Source of the DNA: Bacteroidota bacterium
GTDB taxonomy: Bacteria; Bacteroidota; Kryptoniia; Kryptoniales; JAKASW01
Length of the DNA stretch: 5,661 nucleotides
Reading direction: 5' to 3'
Assembly (NCBI GenBank): GCA_021796055.1
Contig: JAJYOS010000470.1
Span: forward strand, 1-5,661
Made by a program: the position numbers and the translations under genes. Below are positions 1-5,661 of the stretch, one piece after another. The notes below the pieces were generated by a model. The model saw only the letters and a list, made by a program, of their open reading frames with translations. It searched no databases and was not told where the DNA came from. Every line of letters begins with the position of its first letter. Positions within the stretch are counted from its first letter, which is position 1.

Positions 1-397
1 CCCAATGGTTCATTAGTACCTCGCATCCTTCAGGTACAAGCGCCTGCGCCTCGTTTACCTTCTTCATAGGGATGTTTCTTTTCGATAACCTGTCGCGAAC
101 GTTTTCCAGTACCCGGTCATCCATAACAAGCTTCGCACCGAAGAAATCTGCCACAACTTTTTTCGTGATATCATCATGAGTAGGGCCGAGACCGCCCGTT
201 ACCAGAAGAGCGTCATATTGTCCGAAGTATTCCCTGAAGACTTTCATTATGCCGTCGTAGTTATCTCCGACTACCACGGTCCGAGCAACTTCTATCCCCG
301 TTTCCGACATCTTCTGACCGATGAACGCGGCGTTAGTGTTCGTAACCTGACCGATGAGTATCTCGTCGCCGATTGTTATAACTGCTGCAGTTTTCAT
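1..397 (-). CDS. cinA: CinA-family protein, N-terminal MoaB/Mog-like domain (3' end cut by window edge)
   Basis: This is the first 132 codons of a CinA-type protein, read on the minus strand from an ATG at 397-395 and running off the left edge. The visible part is the MoaB/Mog-like (molybdopterin-binding fold) domain. GDEIL with a following G lies at residues 10-16, the VGDN segment at 43-46, and the family hallmark GGLGPTHDD at 68-76. The characteristic A-x-x-P-x-G stretch follows at about 119-124. Full CinA proteins usually add a C-terminal NMN-deamidase domain, which would lie outside the window. In the family that domain converts nicotinamide mononucleotide to nicotinate mononucleotide, and the N-terminal domain has been linked to ADP-ribose hydrolysis. 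Some members were named for competence-induced expression. The frame is closed upstream by a TAG at 520-518 with no ATG, GTG or TTG between, so the ATG is well supported. The Shine-Dalgarno is weak (GGA nine bases upstream). It is the last visible gene of the pgsA-pgpA unit. recA often follows cinA in other bacteria, but that cannot be seen here. Confidence 0.95.
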   Translation of the reverse strand, partial: MKTAAVITIGDEILIGQVTNTNAAFIGQKMSETGIEVARTVVVGDNYDGIMKVFREYFGQYDALLVTGGLGPTHDDITKKVVADFFGAKLVMDDRVLENVRDRLSKRNIPMKKVNEAQALVPEGCEVLMNHW

Positions 398-541
398 CAG
401 AATTCCGGTTCTAAGATAACGAAGAAAAGGAAGATCGTAAAGGCAGCCGAGCCAGCCAGCCGCGACAGAATATGGGAAACATGGTCCTTCACCACCAGTA
501 CAATGGAAGTACCGCCCCTAAAATGAACTCGGTCTGATTCC
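396..541 (-). other. spacer between pgpA stop and cinA start (144 bp)
   Basis: This is the only sizeable non-overlapping gap inside the left operon. It holds the possible micro-ORF described separately, and a small inverted repeat at 496-501 and 509-514 (six pairs, one a G-T wobble in the RNA, seven-base loop). No poly-T run follows the repeat on the minus strand, so it does not look like an intrinsic terminator. I see no clear promoter with a good -35/-10 pair. cinA is therefore most simply read as part of the pgsA-pgpA transcript. Confidence 0.5.
397..495 (-). CDS. possible 32-aa single-span membrane micro-ORF between pgpA and cinA
   Basis: This is a short open frame with no recognised family. 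It starts at GTG (495-493; a second GTG follows directly) and ends in a TGA whose last base is the first base of the cinA ATG, giving TGATG. The product would be 32 residues: a polar, basic start (VVKDH, then SHILSR), a hydrophobic run from about residue 13 to 28 (LAGSAAFTIFLFFVIL), and a short acidic tail EPEF. A TGATG overlap is typical of translational coupling, which is the main argument for it. Against it are its small size, the GTG start, the lack of a properly spaced Shine-Dalgarno (the purine-rich GGGGCGG is about 16 bases upstream), and the lack of any comparison to show conservation. It may equally be chance reading of the cinA leader. Confidence 0.3.
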   Translation of the reverse strand: MVKDHVSHILSRLAGSAAFTIFLFFVILEPEF

Positions 542-1015
542 TTACGCGAATCTCAAAATAATATGGAGAATCACGTTCGTGTATACGGCGCAAACCACAT
601 CATCGAGCATTATCATGAGCCCCCCGTTATTCTTGTCGAAGTAGTTCGCGGGATAAGGCTTGAAAATATCAAGCAGCCTGAAAATCAAGAACGCAATTGC
701 CGCAACGAACAGCCTCTTCGGAAGAAAGAGAAGTGAAATCCACATTGCAACTACCTCATCGATGACCACTCTTGAAGGGTCGTGTCCGTAAACTCTTTCG
801 GCTCTTCCTGCCGAGTATGACCCCCAGAAGAAGAACACCACTATTGCCGGGAGTATGACATATAGCCTGTCAAATCCCGGAATGAAGTAAACGATTAGAC
901 CGAGAAGAGTCCCGAATGTCCCTGGAGCGATCGGCGATAGACCGCTCCCCAAACCGGTTGAGATTAGATTATCGACAAAAGAGATTCCGGGCTTACTCGG
1001 ACTCTGCTCTTCCAC
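542..1015 (-). CDS. pgpA: phosphatidylglycerophosphatase A
   Basis: This 157-residue integral membrane phosphatase removes the phosphate from phosphatidylglycerophosphate to give phosphatidylglycerol at the cytoplasmic membrane. PgpA family signatures appear in order: GLSPIAPGTFG at residues 25-35, the acidic motif GHDPSRVVIDEVVAMW at 77-92, RLLDIFKPYP at 113-122, and GG-x-M-x-M-LDD at 131-139. The acidic residues D79, D86, E87, D116, D138 and D139 are the expected metal or catalytic positions for this family. Hydrophobic segments lie at about 36-63, 88-115 and 139-154. Length and architecture are those of a complete family member. The start is GTG at 1015-1013, inside the end of pgsA, with an AGGG six bases upstream as a reasonable ribosome binding site. 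The two genes overlap by 23 bp in different frames. After the DD pair the usual small residues are changed to VVCAVYTN, a mild deviation. Its neighbour pgsA makes its substrate. Confidence 0.95.
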   Translation of the reverse strand: MEEQSPSKPGISFVDNLISTGLGSGLSPIAPGTFGTLLGLIVYFIPGFDRLYVILPAIVVFFFWGSYSAGRAERVYGHDPSRVVIDEVVAMWISLLFLPKRLFVAAIAFLIFRLLDIFKPYPANYFDKNNGGLMIMLDDVVCAVYTNVILHIILRFA

Positions 1016-1598
1016 TGAGCGCCCTGAAGGAAGTTTGGATCATTTTGAAGTTATCCACAACATATTGCAGACCGGTCCCGAGAGTAAGCACTGTTACTAC
1101 CAGCATTGAATAGTATAGGACACCCTGTGAAAGCACAATGCTAAGAACTCGCGACAGCTCCGGAGTTGTTGCTCTAACAACCACAGCAATCAGCAAGCCA
1201 TATATGAAAACCATCTGCGTGAATGTTTTAATCTTTGCACTGAAATTTGTATGAAGGCTGTTTCCGCGCAGCTCAGCAAAGGACCGTAGTAGGGTAATGG
1301 AGATATCGCGTATGACTATAGCCCAGACCATCCACCAGCGGACCAGTCCGAGCCAAGCAAAAGCCATGAACGCAGAAGAAGTAAGTATTTTGTCCGCGAG
1401 AGGATCGAGAAAGTTACCCCATCTCGTGACTTTACCGATTTTTCTCGCCACCCACCCGTCGTACCAATCGGTCAATGCTGCTACGGCATAAACCGCAACC
1501 GATAGCTGCTTGAGCACTATATTGTCGCTCACGAACAGGACAACAAACAGAGGCGTCAGCAGAATTCTCAGAACGGTAAGTTGATTCGGTAGCGTCAT
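993..1598 (-). CDS. pgsA: CDP-diacylglycerol--glycerol-3-phosphate 3-phosphatidyltransferase (PGP synthase)
   Basis: This 201-residue polytopic membrane enzyme transfers the phosphatidyl group from CDP-diacylglycerol to glycerol-3-phosphate, forming phosphatidylglycerophosphate, the committed step towards phosphatidylglycerol. The CDP-alcohol phosphotransferase motif D-x2-D-G-x2-A-R-x8-G-x3-D-x3-D is intact, with D44, D47, G48, A51, R52, G61, D65 and D69; these residues bind the metal and CDP moiety in the family. The N-terminal LPNQLTVLRILLTP opening and the AKIKTFTQ segment at 121-128 are typical of PgsA rather than other family members. Hydrophobic stretches lie at about 7-24, 30-42, 71-96, 126-141 and 150-176. 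The ATG at 1598 gives the normal family length. No Shine-Dalgarno is visible, but a strong promoter-like pair sits immediately upstream. It is the first gene of the minus-strand unit and overlaps pgpA by 23 bp. The alternative of phosphatidylserine synthase or another CDP-alcohol transferase is unlikely given the pgpA neighbour. Confidence 0.95.
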   Translation of the reverse strand: MTLPNQLTVLRILLTPLFVVLFVSDNIVLKQLSVAVYAVAALTDWYDGWVARKIGKVTRWGNFLDPLADKILTSSAFMAFAWLGLVRWWMVWAIVIRDISITLLRSFAELRGNSLHTNFSAKIKTFTQMVFIYGLLIAVVVRATTPELSRVLSIVLSQGVLYYSMLVVTVLTLGTGLQYVVDNFKMIQTSFRALSGRAESE

Positions 1599-1606
1599 CC
1601 GAACGT

Positions 1607-1635
1607 AATTTAAGTTTCAAGGTAATGGAGGTCAA
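1607..1635 (-). promoter_or_regulatory. candidate sigma70-type promoter for pgsA-pgpA-cinA
   Basis: On the minus strand, TTGACC (1635-1630) and TAAATT (1612-1607) are separated by exactly 17 bp, close to the TTGACA/TATAAT consensus. The -10 box ends 8 bp before the pgsA ATG, so transcription would begin within a few bases of the start codon, giving a near-leaderless message. That agrees with the absence of a Shine-Dalgarno. The region is A+T rich, so a chance match is possible. Confidence 0.5.
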
Positions 1636-1650
1636 GTGACTTCCACTCAA

Positions 1651-1679
1651 TTGAATTTAAGGAGAAGACGGAATATTTT
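1651..1679 (+). promoter_or_regulatory. candidate sigma70-type promoter for the M20 amidohydrolase-glnE unit
   Basis: TTGAAT (1651-1656) and TATTTT (1674-1679) are separated by 17 bp. The -10 box ends 6 bp before the ATG at 1686, so a transcript would be leaderless or nearly so. A perfect AAGGAG at 1659-1664 lies between the boxes but is 21 bp from the ATG, too far for a normal ribosome binding site. If transcription starts from this promoter, that AAGGAG is not in the message at all. Confidence 0.4.
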
Positions 1680-1685
1680 TAGGTA

Positions 1686-2912
1686 ATGGAAGATAAGAAC
1701 CACGCATCCGCCGACATTTCAGCGCGGACGTGTCTTTCACTCGCGAGGGAGTTCTACCCCGAAGTTGTAAGAATCAGACGGCAGCTCCACCAGTACCCGG
1801 AATTGGCATTCGAAGAATATGACACCGCCAATTTGGTAGCCTGTGAATTAAAAAGGCTCGGCATCGGAACGACACAAGGTGTAGCGAAGACCGGATTGGT
1901 GGGAATTCTCGATAAGAGAGCGAGAGGACCCGTCGTTGCGTTGAGAGCTGATATGGATGCCCTCCCCGTTGCTGAAGAGACCGATCTTCCTTTCAAGAGC
2001 AAACGTCAGGGGAAAATGCACGCTTGTGGTCACGATAGCCACATGGCTATGCTCTTGGGAGCGGCTAAGATTCTCATGCAGCTCAAAGAAGAGATCCGCG
2101 GGACGGTCAAGTTTCTTTTCCAGCCCAGTGAAGAAAAGAATCCCGGTGGTGCGCCGTCGATGATCAAAGATGGCGCCCTTTCGGATCCAGAGGTGGACGC
2201 GATTTTCGGTCAGCACATAACCACCGACCTTCCGGTAGGAACCGCCGGATTCCGGCCTGGTCCCACCATGGCGTCGGCAGATGAAATCTACATTACGGTG
2301 CTCGGCAAAGGCGGCCATGGCGCCAAACCACACCAGGCGGTAGACCCTATACTAATCAGTGCGCACATCATAACCGCGCTCCAGGCAGTAATAAGCCGGA
2401 GTAGGAACCCTTTCGAACCTTCGGTACTTACCATAGGGTCTATACATGGCGGCACCGCAACGAACATCATCCCCGACTCTGTAAAACTCATGGGGACTTT
2501 CCGTGCTATGAATGAGAAATGGAGATCCAGGGCTCTGGATCTGATAAAGAAGACCGCTGAGGAAACATCGAGAGGGCTTGGCGGCAAATGCGTCGTCGAA
2601 GTGAGTCGCGGATACCCGGTACTCATAAATTCCCAAAAGGAAACTGACTTTGCCATTGAAAGAGCGGGTGAAATCCTCGGGAAAAAGGGAGCAGTCATCA
2701 TACCTCCCGTGATGGGTGCAGAGGATTTTTCGTACTACCTTCAAAAGAAACCGGGATCTTTCTGGTGGATGGGCGCGAGAAATCCGAAAATCGGAGCGAC
2801 CGCTTCCATACACAGCTCCAAATTCGCAATAGACGAATCGGCTATGATGTACGGCTCAGCTCTCCTGGCGCATATCACTCTGCGCTACCTGCACGAAAGC
2901 GGTGTCAAATAA
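1686..2912 (+). CDS. M20-family metal-dependent amidohydrolase (IAA-amino acid hydrolase/hippuricase type)
   Basis: This complete 408-residue protein of the peptidase M20D/amidohydrolase family hydrolyses the amide bond of an N-acyl amino acid (N-acetyl, benzoyl, indole-3-acetyl or similar) using a metal centre. Metal and catalytic features are all present: RADMDALP at 87-94, HACGHD with C114 and H116, FQPSEE with the glutamate pair E149/E150, the GQH ligand H177, and the late histidine H376 in IHSSKF. The dimerisation or lid domain runs from about 195 to 305, with GGHGAKPH at 209-216 and TATNIIPD at 257-264. GAEDFSYY at 344-351 is the usual C-terminal family motif. There is no signal peptide, so it is cytoplasmic. 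The ATG is forced: an in-frame TAG lies at 1680-1682 and the next methionine is internal. The family includes HipO, N-acetyldiaminopimelate deacetylase and IAA-amino acid hydrolases, and the exact substrate cannot be assigned from sequence alone. The stop codon is followed after 2 bp by glnE, suggesting one transcript. Confidence 0.93.
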   Translation: MEDKNHASADISARTCLSLAREFYPEVVRIRRQLHQYPELAFEEYDTANLVACELKRLGIGTTQGVAKTGLVGILDKRARGPVVALRADMDALPVAEETDLPFKSKRQGKMHACGHDSHMAMLLGAAKILMQLKEEIRGTVKFLFQPSEEKNPGGAPSMIKDGALSDPEVDAIFGQHITTDLPVGTAGFRPGPTMASADEIYITVLGKGGHGAKPHQAVDPILISAHIITALQAVISRSRNPFEPSVLTIGSIHGGTATNIIPDSVKLMGTFRAMNEKWRSRALDLIKKTAEETSRGLGGKCVVEVSRGYPVLINSQKETDFAIERAGEILGKKGAVIIPPVMGAEDFSYYLQKKPGSFWWMGARNPKIGATASIHSSKFAIDESAMMYGSALLAHITLRYLHESGVK

Positions 2913-2914
2913 TC

Positions 2915-5661
2915 GTGAAGGCAAGAGCGAATGAAAAAGTAGCCGCCATCCTTTCCAAAATATTTGAATTGACCGTTAACTCCGGCACGGCAGCAAGCGC
3001 ATCACGGCTTGTGGAACAGTTGGAGCAGGCCAGCGCAACTCTGCCCGACCAATTTATGACGGTAAATAACTTCGAAAGATTCATCTCCGCCACTCCAAAT
3101 TCGGCGTCTGTGCTTTCGGATATCTCGAAGGATCCGAAGCTCCTTTCCGATTTTCTCAAAGTAATTTCTACGAGCCAGTATCTTTCAGATATCCTGGTCA
3201 GGCATCCGGCATTCTTTCGCTTTCTCTTCTCGCCGGCCGGGATTGAGTCGCCGCTCGATCCTTCTCGTCTGCAACAAGAGATGTCGGGACAAGTCGCTAT
3301 CTACAAAGATTTCTCGCGCAAATCGGATTACATCCGGAGAATCTACAAAAGAGAGATATTGAGAATTGGAGCTCGCGACATTTGTGGGAAAGACGACATC
3401 GAACACACCACCCACCAGGTATCAGATCTTGCTGAATCCATCTTGAAAGTTTCATTTCAAATCATCTCAACGGAATATGTCACAAAGCATAACCTCACAC
3501 CGCCGGACATCGCATGCATTGCACTTGGAAAGCTCGGTGGGAATGAACTGAATTACAGCTCGGATATCGATCTCCTCTTTTTGTTCTCGGATGAAGGACA
3601 TGAAGATGCGCACAAGGCATCGGAGCAGGCGAACAATTTTGTGGGTCAACTGGTGAAGATGCTGACGGCGGAATCGCCGGAGGGACATCTCTATCGGGTG
3701 GATCTTCGCTTGAGACCGGACGGCCAAGCCGGTCCGGCGGCGCAGAGCTTAGATAGCGCTCTTTCTTACTACGAGTCTCGAGGCGAATTGTGGGAACGCC
3801 AAATGCTAATCAAGGCCAGCCATGTCGCGGGAAACGAGAAGGTCAGCGACATTTTCCTGAAGACTCTCCGGCCATTTATCTACCCGAGAACATGGCTTGA
3901 GAACCCGATAGATGAGATTCCGAGAATGAAAATCAGGATCGAGACCGCTAGCCCGACCGAATACGACATAAAGCTTCGCCGCGGCGGGATAAGGGATATC
4001 GAATTCATCGTCCAGGCTTTGCAGCTTCTCAACGGCGGCTCGTATCCCGATCTCCAGACCGGTAATACACTTCAAGCGGTCCGCTGCCTCGGCGAAAACA
4101 AGATTCTCTCCAGGCAGGAAGCGCAGCGTCTCTCCGATGCATATAAGTTCTTCAGACTGGTCGAACACAGGCTACAGCTCTTCAGCAACAAGCAGACTCA
4201 CACCCTGCCTTCCGACGGGAAGGAATTCAGAGAGCTGTCCAAGAGATGCGACTACAAGAACGAGCGGCGGTTCAGGAATGAGCTGTTCGCCTATTTCGAT
4301 TCTGTTTCGGATCTGTTCAACAACGTGTTCAGGATTGAGCAGCCCATCGAGCGCAGCGAGATCGAGCAGCTATTGGAGGGCACCGTTAACGATGAGCGGA
4401 CGAGGCACGTGCTGGAGAACTATGGGTTGGAAAGGATCGAAGAGAGCTACCGAAATGTCCAGTTCCTCTCCAGGGGAGTGACCCGCGCAGGAGACATAGA
4501 ATTTCCTTCGGCGGTTACACGGGCATTCCGGGAAATCGCACCCCACCTCCTCGAGGATATTAAGCTGACGGTCGATCCAGATCTCACTTTAAGAAATCTC
4601 GCGCGTCTCGTACCAGCCATCAAGAGCCTGGAAGTATTCTACAAGTCTCTTTCAAATGAAACATTCAGCCGGTTGGTGCTTACCCTTTGCTCAAAGGCCA
4701 CCCGCTTTGTCGATTATATCACTGTCGAGCCGCTGCTGCTCGATCTTATAATCGCTCCCGATCGTCTTTTGGGTGTCGATGTCTACATGCCTGATACGCT
4801 GTCGCTCTCCCTGGCAAAAGAATTCAACGAAATAAAACTGGGCATTCTGTATCTTCTCGGCGATATTTCGCTTTCGGAAATGCACACAAGGTGGACAGAC
4901 GTGGCGGAGAAATTTTTCCTGAGCGCCGTGAATCGTGTATTCCCGAAAAGGGCACCAATGATAATTGCGGGAGGTAAATTCGGCTCACGCGAGATGTCCT
5001 TTATGTCGGACCTCGATGTGATCTTCATTCTGCCCGACCGGCTGAAATCAGACAAATCGTCCATCGAGAAAAAAATTCCGGAGATTCAAAGGGAGCTTCT
5101 TGACGGAACCGGGAAGCCGGTCTTCAGCGTCGATCTAAAGCTTAGGCCCGAAGGCAAGAGCGCCCCGCTCCTGATGACCGAATCCGAATACAATGTCTAC
5201 CTGGAAAAGCGGCTGTCAGTCTGGGAGAGGATGGCAATGACTCGCTTCCGCATCCTCGGAAAAGAAGCAACATTGCGCGATGCGGTATCCAGATCTCTTC
5301 ACAGCCATGACCTTACGCCTGCGGCGGCCGAAGAAATCAGCTCGCTCTACTCGAAAGCAATTCAGAGTCACAGCTACTTCGACGAAATCGATGTCAAAAC
5401 CGGCGACGGCGGCTTGTTCGCAATCGAATTCTTGGCACAGACTCTTTCGCTCAAGAGGATAAGCGAGCTGAAGGAGATCTTCCCCACTAGCATACCGCTT
5501 TTGATGGAAGGTCTTGCGGCACTCGGAGCAGTTTCGGAGGAGAAATCCGAGGAGGCGATTGAGAGTTATTCGTTCTATCGAATGATCGAGTTCTCAAACT
5601 ATGCATCTCTGTCGAAGACCAGCTGTAAAATTCCGCACGATGAGCGTGAGCTTGAGTCGCT
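2915..5661 (+). CDS. glnE: bifunctional glutamine synthetase adenylyltransferase/adenylyl-removing enzyme (3' end cut by window edge)
   Basis: An uninterrupted frame of 915 codons reaches the right edge. GlnE attaches AMP to, and removes it from, glutamine synthetase to tune nitrogen assimilation, answering PII protein and glutamine in studied species. The tandem architecture is clear. The N-terminal (adenylyl-removing) nucleotidyltransferase domain has GKLGG at 205-209, SSDID with D217 and D219, VDLRLRPDG at 262-270, GELWERQ at 290-296 and GGIRDIEF at 357-364. A helical domain follows, with FFRLVEHR at 412-419 and a LPSD motif. The C-terminal (adenylylating) copy has GKFGSREM at 687-694, SDLD with D699 and D701, VDLKLRP at 739-745, WER at 770-772, GGLFAIEF at 832-839, and a final helical repeat still in progress at the edge. 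The GTG start at 2915 follows the previous stop by 2 bp. A later in-frame ATG at 3056 (residue 48) would also give a normal-length N-terminus, but neither has a clear Shine-Dalgarno. Family length of about 950 residues implies only a short missing tail. Confidence 0.95.
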   Translation, partial: MKARANEKVAAILSKIFELTVNSGTAASASRLVEQLEQASATLPDQFMTVNNFERFISATPNSASVLSDISKDPKLLSDFLKVISTSQYLSDILVRHPAFFRFLFSPAGIESPLDPSRLQQEMSGQVAIYKDFSRKSDYIRRIYKREILRIGARDICGKDDIEHTTHQVSDLAESILKVSFQIISTEYVTKHNLTPPDIACIALGKLGGNELNYSSDIDLLFLFSDEGHEDAHKASEQANNFVGQLVKMLTAESPEGHLYRVDLRLRPDGQAGPAAQSLDSALSYYESRGELWERQMLIKASHVAGNEKVSDIFLKTLRPFIYPRTWLENPIDEIPRMKIRIETASPTEYDIKLRRGGIRDIEFIVQALQLLNGGSYPDLQTGNTLQAVRCLGENKILSRQEAQRLSDAYKFFRLVEHRLQLFSNKQTHTLPSDGKEFRELSKRCDYKNERRFRNELFAYFDSVSDLFNNVFRIEQPIERSEIEQLLEGTVNDERTRHVLENYGLERIEESYRNVQFLSRGVTRAGDIEFPSAVTRAFREIAPHLLEDIKLTVDPDLTLRNLARLVPAIKSLEVFYKSLSNETFSRLVLTLCSKATRFVDYITVEPLLLDLIIAPDRLLGVDVYMPDTLSLSLAKEFNEIKLGILYLLGDISLSEMHTRWTDVAEKFFLSAVNRVFPKRAPMIIAGGKFGSREMSFMSDLDVIFILPDRLKSDKSSIEKKIPEIQRELLDGTGKPVFSVDLKLRPEGKSAPLLMTESEYNVYLEKRLSVWERMAMTRFRILGKEATLRDAVSRSLHSHDLTPAAAEEISSLYSKAIQSHSYFDEIDVKTGDGGLFAIEFLAQTLSLKRISELKEIFPTSIPLLMEGLAALGAVSEEKSEEAIESYSFYRMIEFSNYASLSKTSCKIPHDERELES

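Larger units (their letters stand above)
1599..1685. other. divergent intergenic region between pgsA and the M20 amidohydrolase
   Basis: These 87 bp form the only control region seen for both gene groups. They are richer in A+T than the flanking genes. Besides the two candidate promoters they contain the perfect 8-bp palindrome TCAATTGA at about 1647-1654 and the imperfect palindrome AAGTGACTT at 1634-1642. Both are short enough to be chance. The two candidate -35 boxes are only 15 bp apart, so a regulator bound in the middle could affect both directions; this is inference. Confidence 0.6.

Noticed and set aside
410..482. 23-codon minus-strand ATG frame in the pgpA-cinA spacer
   Set aside because: It is very short, has no ribosome binding site or coupling to a neighbour, and has an uninformative composition.
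496..514. Small hairpin in the pgpA-cinA spacer as a terminator
   Set aside because: The stem is six pairs with a wobble, it is not followed by a T run on the minus strand, and it lies between genes that look co-transcribed.
176..526. Plus-strand open frame of 116 codons
   Set aside because: It lies antisense to cinA and the pgpA-cinA spacer. The minus strand encodes a clear CinA domain with GGLGPTHDD, and the plus-strand translation resembles no family.
1634..1654. Short palindromes AAGTGACTT and TCAATTGA as an operator
   Set aside because: At 8-9 bp in an A+T-rich spacer they are expected by chance, and they match no regulator site I can name.
1848..2813. Several long minus-strand open frames under the amidohydrolase gene
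   Set aside because: They are antisense shadows of a gene whose full set of M20 metal-binding motifs is on the plus strand; none has a recognisable domain.
3521..5010. Duplicated nucleotidyltransferase halves of GlnE as an unusual fusion
   Set aside because: Tandem duplication is the normal architecture of this family, so it is not novel.
3185..5064. Several minus- and plus-strand open frames within glnE in other frames
   Set aside because: The glnE frame is unbroken and carries two complete sets of nucleotidyltransferase motifs. The overlapping frames show only codon-bias shadows.
1..5661. A hidden defence, mobile or CRISPR-like system
   Set aside because: I saw no repeats with spacers, transposase or integrase motifs, tRNA-like ends or atypical composition; all long coding frames belong to housekeeping families.

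Overview
The window carries five protein-coding genes in two divergent groups around an 87-bp intergenic region at 1599-1685. Base composition is close to half G+C, coding density is high, and Shine-Dalgarno signals are weak. Two lipid genes (pgsA, pgpA), cinA, a peptidase-M20 amidohydrolase and glnE suggest an ordinary bacterial chromosome, probably of a Gram-negative-type organism. Sparse Shine-Dalgarno sequences and the family flavour of the proteins would fit the Bacteroidota/Chlorobiota/Ignavibacteria (FCB) side of the tree. That placement is a low-confidence inference, because nothing in the window is diagnostic of a phylum.

Left half, minus strand, read from right to left: pgsA (phosphatidylglycerophosphate synthase), then pgpA (phosphatidylglycerophosphatase A), then a 144-bp spacer with one possible tiny membrane-protein ORF, then cinA, which is cut by the left edge. 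PgsA makes phosphatidylglycerophosphate from CDP-diacylglycerol and glycerol-3-phosphate, and PgpA dephosphorylates it to phosphatidylglycerol, so consecutive reactions are encoded by overlapping genes. CinA belongs to the MoaB/Mog-domain family linked to NMN deamidation and nucleotide-metabolite repair.

Right half, plus strand: a complete M20-family metal-dependent amidohydrolase, followed after 2 bp by glnE, the large bifunctional adenylyltransferase/adenylyl-removing enzyme that sets glutamine synthetase activity. glnE stays open to the right edge and probably lacks only its last few dozen codons. The tight spacing suggests co-transcription, which would put hydrolysis of N-acyl amino acids and control of nitrogen assimilation in one unit.

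The intergenic region holds a plausible sigma70-type promoter for each direction, both with 17-bp spacers and both with the -10 box only 6-8 bp from the start codon. Transcripts from them would be nearly leaderless. I see no RNA gene, mobile element, CRISPR array or convincing terminator. I found no exotic system. The points most worth a second look are the promoter geometry, the possible micro-ORF before cinA, and the divergent C-terminal half of GlnE.
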